From: CBDEFX01 sp965237635
Lineage (GTDB): Bacteria; Chloroflexota; Dehalococcoidia; Lucifugimonadales; CAUZJF01
Direction of reading: 5' to 3'
Length of the DNA stretch: 64,000 nucleotides
Assembly (NCBI GenBank): GCA_965237635.1
Contig: CBDEFX010000002.1
Coordinates: forward strand, 1,736,001 to 1,800,000
Below the pieces are notes generated by a model. It saw nothing but the letters and a program-made list of their open reading frames with translations. It was not told the DNA's origin and did not search any database. The position numbers and the translations under genes were made by a program. Below, piece by piece: positions 15,573 through 24,343 of the stretch. How positions within the stretch are numbered: position 1 is the stretch's first letter; every line of letters begins with the position of its first letter.

Positions 15573-16562
15573 ATGCTTCGTCTCGCGGTCCCGAGCAACG
15601 GTGCCCTACACGAGCCGACGCTGCTTTTCCTGCGCTCTTGCGGGATAGAGGTGCTGAGGACCAATCGTAGGAACTACACCTCGAAAATAGCGTCTTTGCC
15701 CGACGTAACGGTCCATTTCCAGCGCCAGGCCGAGATAGGGCTGAAGGTCGAGGAGGGCAGCGTCGACGTAGGAATTCTCGGCCACGACAGCTTCCTCGAA
15801 ACCCGAAGGCCGGGCGGAAACTCCGATGTTGTCGTCGTAGACCTTGGTTTTGGTCGATGTGAGCTGGTCATCGGCGTGCCGGACTCGTGGGTGGACGTCG
15901 TCTCGCTAGCCGACCTTGCCGACCTCGCGCTGGAGTTCAGGGACAAGGGGAAAGACCTGCGCATTGCCACCAAGTCTCCGCGGCTGACGGAGCGCTTTCT
16001 GCTCGAAAACGGCCTGACCTACTTCTCCCTCGTGCCTACTAGTGGTACCTTGGAGGCCGCGCCATCCCTGGGCTATGCCGACATCATCACCGACATCACT
16101 TCTACCGGCGCCACGTTGAGAGAGAATCGGCTGAAGACGATACATGGCGGCTCCGTCATGACATCCCAGGCTTGCCTGATCAACAATAAAGCCCTTGTCA
16201 CCGAGTCACCGGAAAAGCTTAATGCGGCCACGGCCATGGTGGAGCGGATCGAGGCCCACCTCGAAGCTGCGGAGCTCTATAGCGTCACGGCGAACATGAA
16301 GGGAGAGACGGCTGAGGACGTTGCCGGCTACGTTCTGGAACAGGCCGACGTGGCGGGCTTACGCGGTCCGACGATATCAAAGGTGTATACCCGAGACGGC
16401 GAGGGATGGTATGCCGTGACTGTGATAGTCGAGAAGGACAAGCTCCTGGAGGCAGTAGAGCGCTTCCGGCAGATTGGGGGCAGTAGCGTCACTGTCTCCC
16501 AGCCCGACTATGTTTTTCATTCCCGATCCGAGGCCGCGTCGCGGCTCACCGAGGCAGACTGA
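15573..16562 (+). CDS. hisG: ATP phosphoribosyltransferase, long form (HisG)
   Basis: This enzyme catalyses the first step of histidine synthesis, ATP plus PRPP. It has 329 residues. The catalytic part includes RLAVPSNGALHEPTL and the PRPP loop DIITDITSTGATLREN (about residues 170-185). From about 235 a C-terminal domain follows (VTANMKGETAEDVAGYV, then AVTVIVEKDKLLEAVERF and IGGSSVTV), which matches the ACT-like histidine-binding domain of long-form HisG. It is normally feedback-inhibited as a hexamer without HisZ. Finding it beside hisZ is unusual. Confidence 0.9.
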   Translation: MLRLAVPSNGALHEPTLLFLRSCGIEVLRTNRRNYTSKIASLPDVTVHFQRQAEIGLKVEEGSVDVGILGHDSFLETRRPGGNSDVVVVDLGFGRCELVIGVPDSWVDVVSLADLADLALEFRDKGKDLRIATKSPRLTERFLLENGLTYFSLVPTSGTLEAAPSLGYADIITDITSTGATLRENRLKTIHGGSVMTSQACLINNKALVTESPEKLNAATAMVERIEAHLEAAELYSVTANMKGETAEDVAGYVLEQADVAGLRGPTISKVYTRDGEGWYAVTVIVEKDKLLEAVERFRQIGGSSVTVSQPDYVFHSRSEAASRLTEAD

Positions 16563-16573
16563 GGGGAGGTGTC

Positions 16574-17320
16574 TTGCCAAATCTGCCCGCCCACATGGGG
16601 CTGGCCTTTCGGGCAGCGGAACGTTTGGGGCACCCGACGCTCGACTTCCATATGGGGGACTTTCTCCTTGGGTCTACCTCACCGGACGTGAGAATCATCA
16701 TCCGAGGGCAGCGAGAGGAGCACCATTTTGCACCGCTGACGTTCAGCGAGGTGGGAGCTGGAGTCGACGGTCTGTTCAAAGCTCATCCGCACCTCTTACC
16801 TGAGTCGACCAAGCACGGGCCGACGCTCGCATTCGTCGCCGGCTATATTACGCACCTGGTCCTGGACGAGATATGGATAGTCGAGATGTACCGACCGTAC
16901 TTTGGGAATCCGCGAGTATTTCACGATGACATTTACGGGAAGGTGATGGATAGAGCCATCCAACTGGAGCTTGACCGACAATCGCAGCCGGCAGTCGAGT
17001 CTGCGCTCCCACTTCTAGCCGAGGCTACCGATGGAGTGGAAGTTGGGTTCATCTCGGCGGACACACTTGCCGCGTGGCGTCGGTGGGTCTCGGAGTTCGT
17101 CAGCCGAGATTTTTCCTGGGAAAGGCTTAGGTTCATGGCAAGACGTGTCGCTGCCGGGGACGAGGCCCATCCTGCGCATACCGTCGCCGACGAGTTCTTG
17201 CGGGACATGCCAGCGAGTCTTGAACGTCTTTATGGGTACGTCAGGCTCGAGGACCTGGCCGACTTTCAGGAAAGGTCCACCGAGTCTGTCGCTCAGGCCG
17301 TGGAGGAGTATCTGCCGTGA
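16574..17320 (+). CDS. Zinc-dependent phospholipase C-like protein
   Basis: The protein has 248 residues. The N-terminus has HMGLAFRAAERLGHPTLDFH, then FLLGSTSPDVR, then EEHHF and FVAGYITHLVLDEIW. This spacing of His and Asp residues is that of the zinc-dependent phospholipase C/S1-P1 nuclease fold (PF00882 type). There is no signal peptide, so it is probably cytoplasmic and the substrate is unknown. The TTG start follows GGGGAGGT. It sits inside the his operon, 11 bases after hisG and overlapping hisD by four bases, so it should be expressed with histidine enzymes although no role there is known. Confidence 0.65.
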   Translation: MPNLPAHMGLAFRAAERLGHPTLDFHMGDFLLGSTSPDVRIIIRGQREEHHFAPLTFSEVGAGVDGLFKAHPHLLPESTKHGPTLAFVAGYITHLVLDEIWIVEMYRPYFGNPRVFHDDIYGKVMDRAIQLELDRQSQPAVESALPLLAEATDGVEVGFISADTLAAWRRWVSEFVSRDFSWERLRFMARRVAAGDEAHPAHTVADEFLRDMPASLERLYGYVRLEDLADFQERSTESVAQAVEEYLP

Positions 17321-18645
17321 GGACCATTAAGGGGCTTCAGAAAGCACAGAAGGCCCTTTGCGAGGGCCGAGGCCTCAACCTGGACAACGTTCCGCCGGAG
17401 GTCCTTGAGAAGACGTCGAAAGCGCTGGGTAAACCCATTACCCCGGTCGGCGCCGTAGAGCTGATCCTAGAACGGGTACGCGAGGATGGGGACGATGCCT
17501 TGCGGGACCTGACTCAAAAGCTAGACGGCACCGAGCTGACGGACTTTGAGGTCCCGCTGGAGTCGGTGGCCGACGCGTACCGGAGCGTGCCGGACGAGTT
17601 GGTGAGGGCGCTCGAGTTGGCGGCACGCCGGATACGTAAGTTTCACCAGGCGAGCCTACCCAGCAGCTGGATGGACTTCGCAGAAGGCTACGGTGAGATG
17701 GTAAGCCCGGTCGAGCGGGTAGGGGTCTATATTCCCGGCGGGACGGCCCGGCTGTTCTCAACCGTCTTAATGACCGCGATTCCGGCAAAGGTGGCAGGCG
17801 TCACCGAGGTAACGGTGGCGACCCCTGTAGGTCCAGATGGATCACCGGACCCCACCACGCTGGTGGCGTGCGACATATCAGGGGTCAACCGCATCTTCCA
17901 GATCGGCGGGGCCCAGGCGATAGCCGCGATGGCCTACGGGACCGAGACTGTGCCGAAAGTCGACGTTGTTTGCGGGCCGGGGAACGTGTTCGTGACTCTC
18001 GCCAAGAAACTGCTGTTCGGAGAGGTGGGGATGGACGGACTATTCGGGCCCACCGAGACTGTCGTCATCGCGGACGAGACCGCCAATCCGACCCTGTGCG
18101 CCGCCGACCTGCTGGCACAGGCCGAGCACGACGTTCTCGCGACCCCAGTATTCATCACGACCTCGCAAGATATGGCCGACGCTGTAACTAAGGAGATCGA
18201 CGTTCGTGTAGAGCGCCTGGAGCGAGGCGCCATAGCGAGGCAGGCGCTCGACCGGCAGGGCGCCGTCGTGGTAGTCGAAAACCTGGACGAGGCCCTCGAG
18301 CTGGCAAACCAGTTTGCTCCGGAGCACCTTTCGTTGATGGTAGACGACCCTTGGCGCTACACGGGGCGAGTCCAGAACGCTGGGGCGCTTTTCCTGGGCA
18401 ACTACTCGCACGAGGTGCTGGGCGACTACGTGGCCGGACCCAGCCACGTCATGCCTACAGGAGGGACCGCAAGATACAGCTCCGGGGTCAACGTGCGGTC
18501 GTTCCTCAAGTTCGTGCCTGTGATAGGTCTGGACGAGATTACCTCATCGGTCTTATCGAGGGCGGCCTCGGTAATCGGCCGGGGCGAAGGGCTGACTGGC
18601 CACGCGGAGGCGGCAGAGGTCAGAGAAGAGCTTCTTTCATCTTAG
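17317..18645 (+). CDS. hisD: Histidinol dehydrogenase
   Basis: This enzyme catalyses the last two oxidation steps from L-histidinol to L-histidine, with NAD and zinc. It has 442 residues, a normal length. Motifs include VERVGVYIPGGTARLFSTV, CGPGNVFVTLAKK, the metal and catalytic segments FGPTETVVIADETANP and FAPEHLSLM, and GPSHVMPTGGTARYSSG. The GTG start overlaps the previous stop (GTGA), indicating coupled translation. Confidence 0.95.
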   Translation: MRTIKGLQKAQKALCEGRGLNLDNVPPEVLEKTSKALGKPITPVGAVELILERVREDGDDALRDLTQKLDGTELTDFEVPLESVADAYRSVPDELVRALELAARRIRKFHQASLPSSWMDFAEGYGEMVSPVERVGVYIPGGTARLFSTVLMTAIPAKVAGVTEVTVATPVGPDGSPDPTTLVACDISGVNRIFQIGGAQAIAAMAYGTETVPKVDVVCGPGNVFVTLAKKLLFGEVGMDGLFGPTETVVIADETANPTLCAADLLAQAEHDVLATPVFITTSQDMADAVTKEIDVRVERLERGAIARQALDRQGAVVVVENLDEALELANQFAPEHLSLMVDDPWRYTGRVQNAGALFLGNYSHEVLGDYVAGPSHVMPTGGTARYSSGVNVRSFLKFVPVIGLDEITSSVLSRAASVIGRGEGLTGHAEAAEVREELLSS

Positions 18646-18670
18646 CCGAGGCACTTGTGGAGTAGCAGGG

Positions 18671-18765
18671 AGTGTTCACCCTCACCTCAATCCTCTCCCA
18701 TCAAGGGAGAGGAGGATGATCCCTTCCCCCTTGGTTGGGGGGAAGGATAGGATGGGGGTGACGGA
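18671..18765. repeat. Dispersed repeat family D, copy 2
   Basis: TTCACCCTCACCTCAATCC, then the hairpin CTCTCCCATCAAGGGAGAG, then CCTTCCCCC and GGGGGGAAGG, then GGGGGTGA. It lies between hisD and hisC and closely matches the unit at 3470. Confidence 0.7.
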
Positions 18766-18785
18766 GCACTAGCAAGGGTAACGTC

Positions 18786-19874
18786 ATGGCGGTAGACATC
18801 GAGTCATTGATCCGCCCGCACCTGGCGGACATCGAGACCTACGATCCAGTGGAGCCACCGGAGTCGCTGGCCGTTAAGGCCGGCATTCCGGAGGACCAGG
18901 TTATCAAGCTGAACGGCAACGAGAACCCCTACGGTGCTTCTCCGAAGGTCTCGAAGGCGCTCGCCGCGCTGCCGCTTCACATATATCCGGACCCGTTCCA
19001 GCGTAGGATACGGGAGGCGCTCGCACGGTACCTAGAGCTCGATTCAGACCAAATAATCGTAGGGGCGGGAGGCGACGAGCTGATCGACCTTTTGTTTCGG
19101 CTGTTCATCTCGCCTGGTGATGCGATTATCGACTCCGAGCCCACGTTCGGCATGTACGGGTTCTACGCCAGGGTAGCCGGGGCTGAGGTACGATCGGTCC
19201 CCCGAGACCAAGCTTTCGACATCGACGTGCCCGGCGTCGTTGCTGTGGCAGGCTCATCGAGAGCCAAGTTACTCTTCGTGGCCTCTCCCAATAACCCGAC
19301 CGGGAACGTCGCCTCAGAGGAGCAGGTGAAGGCGCTACTGGACACAGGTCTGATAGTAGTCGTGGACGAGGCGTACTACGAGTTCAGCGGTAATACAATG
19401 GCCGGTCTGGTACAGGAGCACGAGAATCTGGTCGTGTTAAGGACCTTGAGCAAGTGGGCGGGCCTTGCGGGTGTAAGGGCTGGCTATGGCATAATGAGCC
19501 CGAAGCTCGTCAGTCACCTCATCGACATCAAGTCGCCGTATAATGTGAGCACGGCGGCCGAAGCCGCACTCCTGGCCTCGCTTCAGGATGTCGACACGCT
19601 CTTGGAAAATGTCAGCGCGATAATCGATGAGCGTGAGCGGATGTTCTCGATGCTCGATGGTATCGCGGGTGTGAAGCCGAGGCCGTCCGGCGGCAATTTC
19701 ATCCTTTGCGGCTTTGAGCCGGGACGGGCACTGGCCGTTTTTGAAGGACTCGCCGGGCGCGGGATATTCGTCCGGAATTTCCGCTCACCGCGTCTAAGGG
19801 ACTATTTCAGGATATCGGTGGGCACCCGAGAGCAGACCGATAGGGTTGTCGGGGCCATCGCCGAGTTGGTTTAA
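18786..19874 (+). CDS. hisC: Histidinol-phosphate aminotransferase
   Basis: A fold-type I PLP enzyme of 362 residues. The family motifs are KLNGNENPYGASPKV near the N-terminus, ASPNNPTGN, VVDEAYYEF, and the PLP lysine in LRTLSKWAGLAGVRAGYG (about residue 223). It converts imidazole-acetol phosphate to histidinol phosphate. It is separated from hisD by a repeat but keeps operon order, and AAGGG lies before its ATG. Confidence 0.9.
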   Translation: MAVDIESLIRPHLADIETYDPVEPPESLAVKAGIPEDQVIKLNGNENPYGASPKVSKALAALPLHIYPDPFQRRIREALARYLELDSDQIIVGAGGDELIDLLFRLFISPGDAIIDSEPTFGMYGFYARVAGAEVRSVPRDQAFDIDVPGVVAVAGSSRAKLLFVASPNNPTGNVASEEQVKALLDTGLIVVVDEAYYEFSGNTMAGLVQEHENLVVLRTLSKWAGLAGVRAGYGIMSPKLVSHLIDIKSPYNVSTAAEAALLASLQDVDTLLENVSAIIDERERMFSMLDGIAGVKPRPSGGNFILCGFEPGRALAVFEGLAGRGIFVRNFRSPRLRDYFRISVGTREQTDRVVGAIAELV

Positions 19875-19929
19875 TCGGCATCGGATGGACCGGCGGACCG
19901 GCGAGACAGAGACGCAAGGAGGCTTTTGA

Positions 19930-20526
19930 GTGAGCTCAAGGACTGCCGAGGAGAGTCGCAAGACCGGCGAGACACAGGTCTCCGTCGAGCTGAACATAGA
20001 CGGGCAGGGCCGATATCAGGTCGATACCGGGAACGGCATGTTCGACCATCTCCTGGCCCAGCTGGCGCGCCATGGAATGATCGATATCGACGTTGCCGCC
20101 AAAGGCGATGTGGAGGTCGGCTGGCACCATCTGGTAGAGGACACCGGAATAGTGCTCGGCCGTGCGCTCCGACAGGCGGTCGGAGACGGTGCCGGCATCA
20201 CTCGAATGGCCCACTCCATCGTTCCGCTCGACGAGGCGCTGGCGCTTGTCGCCGTAGACTTTGGAGGGCGAGGGTACGCGGCCGTCGACATGGAGCTTAC
20301 CGACAGTGACATGGGGGGGCTGCCGGCGCACCTCGTCCATCATTTCCTGGAGACGTTCGCCAGAGAGAGCAACTTCAACCTGCACGTCCGGATACTGGCC
20401 GGCGCCGACAACCACCACAAGGCCGAAGCGGTTTTCAAGGCACTCGCGCGGGCCATCCGGGGCGCGCTCACTCTCGACGAGAGGCTTTCAGGAGAAACGC
20501 CGAGTACGAAGGGCACGATCGGCTAG
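19930..20526 (+). CDS. hisB: Imidazoleglycerol-phosphate dehydratase
   Basis: The protein has 198 residues and is the monofunctional form of HisB. The manganese-binding His clusters are present: GMFDHLLAQLARHG, GWHHLVEDTGI, HLVHHFLETFA and GADNHHKAEAVFKALAR. The GTG start has AGGAGG at good spacing. It is the last his gene in the window; hisH, hisA, hisF and hisI/E are not here. Confidence 0.93.
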   Translation: MSSRTAEESRKTGETQVSVELNIDGQGRYQVDTGNGMFDHLLAQLARHGMIDIDVAAKGDVEVGWHHLVEDTGIVLGRALRQAVGDGAGITRMAHSIVPLDEALALVAVDFGGRGYAAVDMELTDSDMGGLPAHLVHHFLETFARESNFNLHVRILAGADNHHKAEAVFKALARAIRGALTLDERLSGETPSTKGTIG

Positions 20527-20559
20527 GCGTGCCTGGCCGATGGTCAGGCGTGTCCGACG

Positions 20560-20904
20560 CTACATACCGAACTCGAACGCCAGCTCGGGGGGAGGAGCGG
20601 GCGGTGGCTGAGTCATATCGATCCCATGGAGCTCATTGATCTTCCCCCGGAACCAGAGGTCAAACGGATCGTCGGAAGCGCCCATCGACGGCATCAACCC
20701 CTCGGCGTTCGATCCCTACAGGTGAACCACCGCGAAGTCGCCCATGGGTGTCTGCTGGTGCCACACCCTTTGCCGGTCGACACCATGCCGCTTATTGGAC
20801 GCCGCGAAATCGTCGTGGCGTGCTCCCGTTAGCTCTTTGTGAAACTCGTTCCAAGCCTCGAGCTTTCCTGGTAGTATCGGTGCTGCGAACGCTACTTCAC
20901 CCAT
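20560..20904 (-). pseudogene. Small conserved protein broken by in-frame UAG
   Basis: ATG 20904 opens a 114-codon frame. The first 62 residues (MGEVAFAAPILPGKLEAW to QQTPMGDFAVVHL) and the last 51 (GSNAEGLMPSMGASDDPF, FRGKINELHGIDMTQ) are in the same frame and join into what I recognise as a family of ~110-residue uncharacterised proteins. A single TAG at 20718-20716 separates them; related proteins have Glu or a similar residue there. A one-base GAG-to-TAG change would explain it. CTCCTCC on the plus strand places a GGAGGAG ribosome site before the ATG. Nonsense mutation, read-through or sequencing error are all possible. Confidence 0.6.
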
Positions 20905-20985
20905 TTTCTCCTCCTTGATAGGTCTATCCCACTACTTGACGTCTAGGTTCGGCTCCAGTCTCATTCTGTCCCGGCTGACCTAGGT

Positions 20986-21243
20986 TCACACCTCCTTCAC
21001 CCGCTCAAGCTCGAAGCGGTAGTCCTCGATTACGGGGTTGGCGAGAAGCTTGTCGCACATGCCCTCGACGGCGCGGGCGGCGTCCTCGTCGGTATTCCCC
21101 GCCAGGCGCACTTCCATATACTTGCCGGCTCTGACGCTGCGCACGGTCTCGAAGCCGAGGGCCTTCAGGCCGCCCTGGATCGTCAGTCCCTGGGGGTCGT
21201 TGACCGTCGGCTTAAGTGTTATGAAGACTCTCGCCAGGAACAT
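20986..21243 (-). CDS. purS: Phosphoribosylformylglycinamidine synthase subunit PurS
   Basis: The protein has 85 residues. It opens FLARVFITLKPTVNDPQG, followed by GLKALGFETVRSVRAGKY, with the C-terminal LLANPVIEDYRFEL, typical of PurS. It bridges the synthetase PurL and the glutaminase PurQ in the fourth step of purine synthesis. PurL and PurQ are not in the window. It ends a minus-strand run that starts at purC. Confidence 0.9.
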   Translation of the reverse strand: MFLARVFITLKPTVNDPQGLTIQGGLKALGFETVRSVRAGKYMEVRLAGNTDEDAARAVEGMCDKLLANPVIEDYRFELERVKEV

Positions 21244-21249
21244 TCGGCG

Positions 21250-21903
21250 CTAGTTGGTAAGCGGCTCTGGGGCGTTTGAGGAGTTCATGTGGTCCTCGAT
21301 GAACGTTATGATTCTCTCCTCGTCGAACTCGTCGAAGGTGTCGAGATAGTTCCAGGCGGTCAACGCGATAGTGGAGTTCAAGTCCGGGAAAGGGGACATG
21401 ATCACCTTCCTGGCTCTGGCGTTGGACCGTGAGTGGTAACGTTCGGCTATCTCTGTCAGTTTCGCGACCAGATCGTCGCAGCCGTCCGGGCAGTCGTAAT
21501 GGATACCGATGCCGGCGTGCTCGAGATTGTGGACCAGCACCTCGTTTTGGACGAACTCATCGTAGACTGCCCACCGGGCTGGCGCGCCCGAGCTGGAATA
21601 GTGCGAGCCGGAGGTCGCCGGGACCGAGGTGTACGCTTGAATAGGAGCCTCCCCTCGGCTGATGTGGTCAGTGCCCGCGTCGGGTATCCTCGTGCCTGCG
21701 TCGCCGCCCTCGCGTGGTCCTCCGATGGAGATCGGAAGGTTGCCCGCGAACAGGCTTGCGATCAAAAGGAATGCGACCACGCCGACTGCAGAGAAGGCCG
21801 CTATCCGCTTCACCCGCCTGCGGCGATGCCGACGCGTCCGCCGAGCAGCCCGGGCCTGCGTGGGAGTCAGCCTGTCTTTTTTGCGTTTCTCGCTTGAAGC
21901 CAT
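21250..21903 (-). CDS. DUF3105 membrane-anchored protein
   Basis: The protein has 217 residues. A very basic N-terminus (about residues 5-32) precedes one membrane helix (about 33-55), so the rest faces outward. The outer domain has TSGSHYSSSGAPARWAVYDE and VHNLEHAGIGIHYDC, the conserved His motifs of DUF3105. Function is unknown; the His, Glu and Cys residues suggest metal binding. It lies six bases from purS and 38 from purC, so it is probably co-transcribed with purine genes. Confidence 0.75.
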   Translation of the reverse strand: MASSEKRKKDRLTPTQARAARRTRRHRRRRVKRIAAFSAVGVVAFLLIASLFAGNLPISIGGPREGGDAGTRIPDAGTDHISRGEAPIQAYTSVPATSGSHYSSSGAPARWAVYDEFVQNEVLVHNLEHAGIGIHYDCPDGCDDLVAKLTEIAERYHSRSNARARKVIMSPFPDLNSTIALTAWNYLDTFDEFDEERIITFIEDHMNSSNAPEPLTN

Positions 21904-21941
21904 GTCTCGTTCAGTCCTGCGTTCGCTTGCTGCGAGCTCCT

Positions 21942-22817
21942 CTAGCCGAGGTCCGTTTCCGTCAGCTGCCGATGTGCTTCCAGGTAACGGCCGTGTGTCT
22001 TTTCTACGATGTCGTTCGGCAGATCAGGGGCCGGCGGCTCGTGGTCCCACCCCTGCTCATCGAGCCAGTCTCTGACGAACTGCTTGTCGTAGTTGGGCTG
22101 CGATTTGCCGGGTGCGTAGCCCGTCGCATCCCAAAACCGGCTGGAGTCGGGCGTCAGCAGCTCGTCGATCAGCGATAGATGGCCGTCGATGAACCCGAAC
22201 TCCATCTTCGTGTCGGCGATGATGATGCCCTTGTCGAGGGCGACGTCGTGAGCGAAATTGTAGACCGCCTTCGAGGTCTCGCTCAGCTTGTCGGCAGTCT
22301 CGATGCCCAGCATATCCACGACGTCTTGGAAGCTCATATTCTCGTCGTGCCCTACCTCGGCTTTCGTGGTGGGAGTAAAACGCGGCTCCGGAAACCTGTC
22401 GCCTTCTCTGAGCCCTGATGGCATCGGATGGTCGGAGACGGTGCCCGAGCGCCGGTACTCTGTCCAGGCCGAGCCTGTGATGTATCCTCTGATCACGCAC
22501 TCCACGTCGATCCGCTCGGCCCTTCGCGCAACCATCGCCCGGCGCGCCAGCTCCGAGGGGACGGAAAGCTCGCTGCGATCCGTGGCCAAGGCGATAAAGT
22601 GGTTGGGGACAATGTGCTTGGTCTGCTCGAACCAAAATGCCGACATCTGATTCAGCACTGCGCCCTTCTCGGGGATCGGGGTCGGGAGCACCACGTCGAA
22701 GGCTGAGATGCGGTCCGTAGCTACCATCAAGAGCGTCGAGCTGTCAAGCTCGTGAGTATCTCTTACCTTGCCCCGATGGATAAGGTCTGGCAGGTCCGAT
22801 TGTCTAATCGTAGTCAT
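21942..22817 (-). CDS. purC: Phosphoribosylaminoimidazole-succinocarboxamide synthase
   Basis: It makes SAICAR from CAIR, aspartate and ATP. It has 291 residues. Motifs include LIHRGKVRDTHEL, VATDRISAFDVVLP, CVIRGYITGSAW, IIADTKMEFGFI and DELLTPDSSRFW, as expected. It starts the group purC, DUF3105, purS. Confidence 0.95.
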   Translation of the reverse strand: MTTIRQSDLPDLIHRGKVRDTHELDSSTLLMVATDRISAFDVVLPTPIPEKGAVLNQMSAFWFEQTKHIVPNHFIALATDRSELSVPSELARRAMVARRAERIDVECVIRGYITGSAWTEYRRSGTVSDHPMPSGLREGDRFPEPRFTPTTKAEVGHDENMSFQDVVDMLGIETADKLSETSKAVYNFAHDVALDKGIIIADTKMEFGFIDGHLSLIDELLTPDSSRFWDATGYAPGKSQPNYDKQFVRDWLDEQGWDHEPPAPDLPNDIVEKTHGRYLEAHRQLTETDLG

Positions 22818-22993
22818 GTATGATTCTCTCGTAAAAAGTCTGTGCAGGTCGAATTAGAGCAACCGTACCCTTGCCTGGGTACAATATACAGTCTCTGTTC
22901 CGTGTCCTACCCCAACATACGGTAGCGCTCACATGTGCTAAAGCGCTGGAACTTCCTCAAAACGGGTTTTTACGAGGGAATTATGTATGTCCT

Positions 22994-24343
22994 TCATGTC
23001 GTCGTGCCACTATATGCGGCCTTGGCCTCGGTAGGCCGGGACACGGACTCTTCAGCGAGTCCCACATGCGAAAAGATCTCGTCCACGTAGCGGACGTAAT
23101 ACTGATAGTCGAAGAGGTCCTCCAACTCTGTGCGGCTGAGCCGCGAGGCAATCTCCCCGTCGGCGCGGGCCAGGTCCCGAAAGTCCTTTCCCTCTTCCGC
23201 GCTTTCCATCGACAGGCGATGTACCCCTGCGTAGGCCTGCTCGCGGCCCGCTCCTTTCTCCACCAGGGCCAGCAGCACGCGCTGTGAGAATACCACACCT
23301 CTGGTAGATTCGAGGTTGTGCCGCATACGCTCCGGATAGACTCTCAAGTCTGTTATGACATCGGCGAACAGGCCCAGAATGTAGTCCACTGCCATGCAGG
23401 CGTCGGGCAAGATTACGCGCTCCGCCGACGTATGGCTGATGTCCCGCTCTCCCCATAGGGCGACGTTCTCGAGCGCCGTTACCGAGTGGCCGCGCACCAG
23501 CCGGGCGAGTCCACATACCCTCTCCGACAGCTCCGGATTGCGCTTGTGCGGCATCGACGACGACCCTGGCTCCCCTTCCGGAAAGTCCTCCGCCACCTCG
23601 CCGATCTCGGTCCGCTGAAGGGCACGAATCTCGGTGGCGAACTTTTCCAGGGAGGCGGCGATGAGCGCTAGGGTCGTTACAAACTGGGCGTGGCGGTCGC
23701 GTTGCAGTACCTGGTTCGAGACAGGAGCGGCCTGAAGGCCGAGTCGCCCGCAGACGCTGGCCTCGACCGATGGAGGCACGGTGGCGTGCGTGCCCACGGG
23801 CCCGGAAACCTTGCCGACGGCAATCGTTTGCCTGGCCTGCGCCAGCCTGTCACTGTTACGACGCATCTCGTCCCACCACAAAGCGAACTTCAGGCCGAAG
23901 GTGATGGGCTCGGCGTGGACGCCGTGAGTGCGGCCCATCATTATCGTGTCCTTGTGCTCTAGCGCTTTTTTGCGAAGTGAATGCGAGAGCTGGTTTATGT
24001 CTTCGGCGAGGAGGTCGGCCGCCTCGACGAGTTGGAGGCTGGTCGCCGTGTCCCACACGTCGCTAGTGGTCAGCCCGAGGTGGAGCCACCGCCCTTCGTC
24101 GCCAAGGCCCTGAGTGACTGAACGCAAGAACGCTGGCATGTCATGGCGAGTACGATCGATTTCGTCGTTCACGCGATCGATATCGTAGGTAGCGCCACGA
24201 AGCAGGGCCATGTCCTCCGGCGGGATCACCCCCTCCACGGTCCAGGCCTCGCAGGCCGCAAGCTCGATCTGCAGCCATTTGTCGTATTTACTCTTCTCGG
24301 ACCAGACCTGCTTCATCCGCGGCCTGGCGTATCGCTCTATCAT
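22994..24343 (-). CDS. purB: Adenylosuccinate lyase
   Basis: A fumarase-superfamily lyase of about 449 residues that acts twice in purine synthesis. Key segments are TSSDVWDTATSLQL, MMGRTHGVHAEPITFG (catalytic His) and the signature GSSSMPHKRNPELSERV. ATG at 24343 overlaps the purE stop (ATGA) and is chosen over a longer frame reaching 24451. Confidence 0.95.
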   Translation of the reverse strand: MIERYARPRMKQVWSEKSKYDKWLQIELAACEAWTVEGVIPPEDMALLRGATYDIDRVNDEIDRTRHDMPAFLRSVTQGLGDEGRWLHLGLTTSDVWDTATSLQLVEAADLLAEDINQLSHSLRKKALEHKDTIMMGRTHGVHAEPITFGLKFALWWDEMRRNSDRLAQARQTIAVGKVSGPVGTHATVPPSVEASVCGRLGLQAAPVSNQVLQRDRHAQFVTTLALIAASLEKFATEIRALQRTEIGEVAEDFPEGEPGSSSMPHKRNPELSERVCGLARLVRGHSVTALENVALWGERDISHTSAERVILPDACMAVDYILGLFADVITDLRVYPERMRHNLESTRGVVFSQRVLLALVEKGAGREQAYAGVHRLSMESAEEGKDFRDLARADGEIASRLSRTELEDLFDYQYYVRYVDEIFSHVGLAEESVSRPTEAKAAYSGTTT

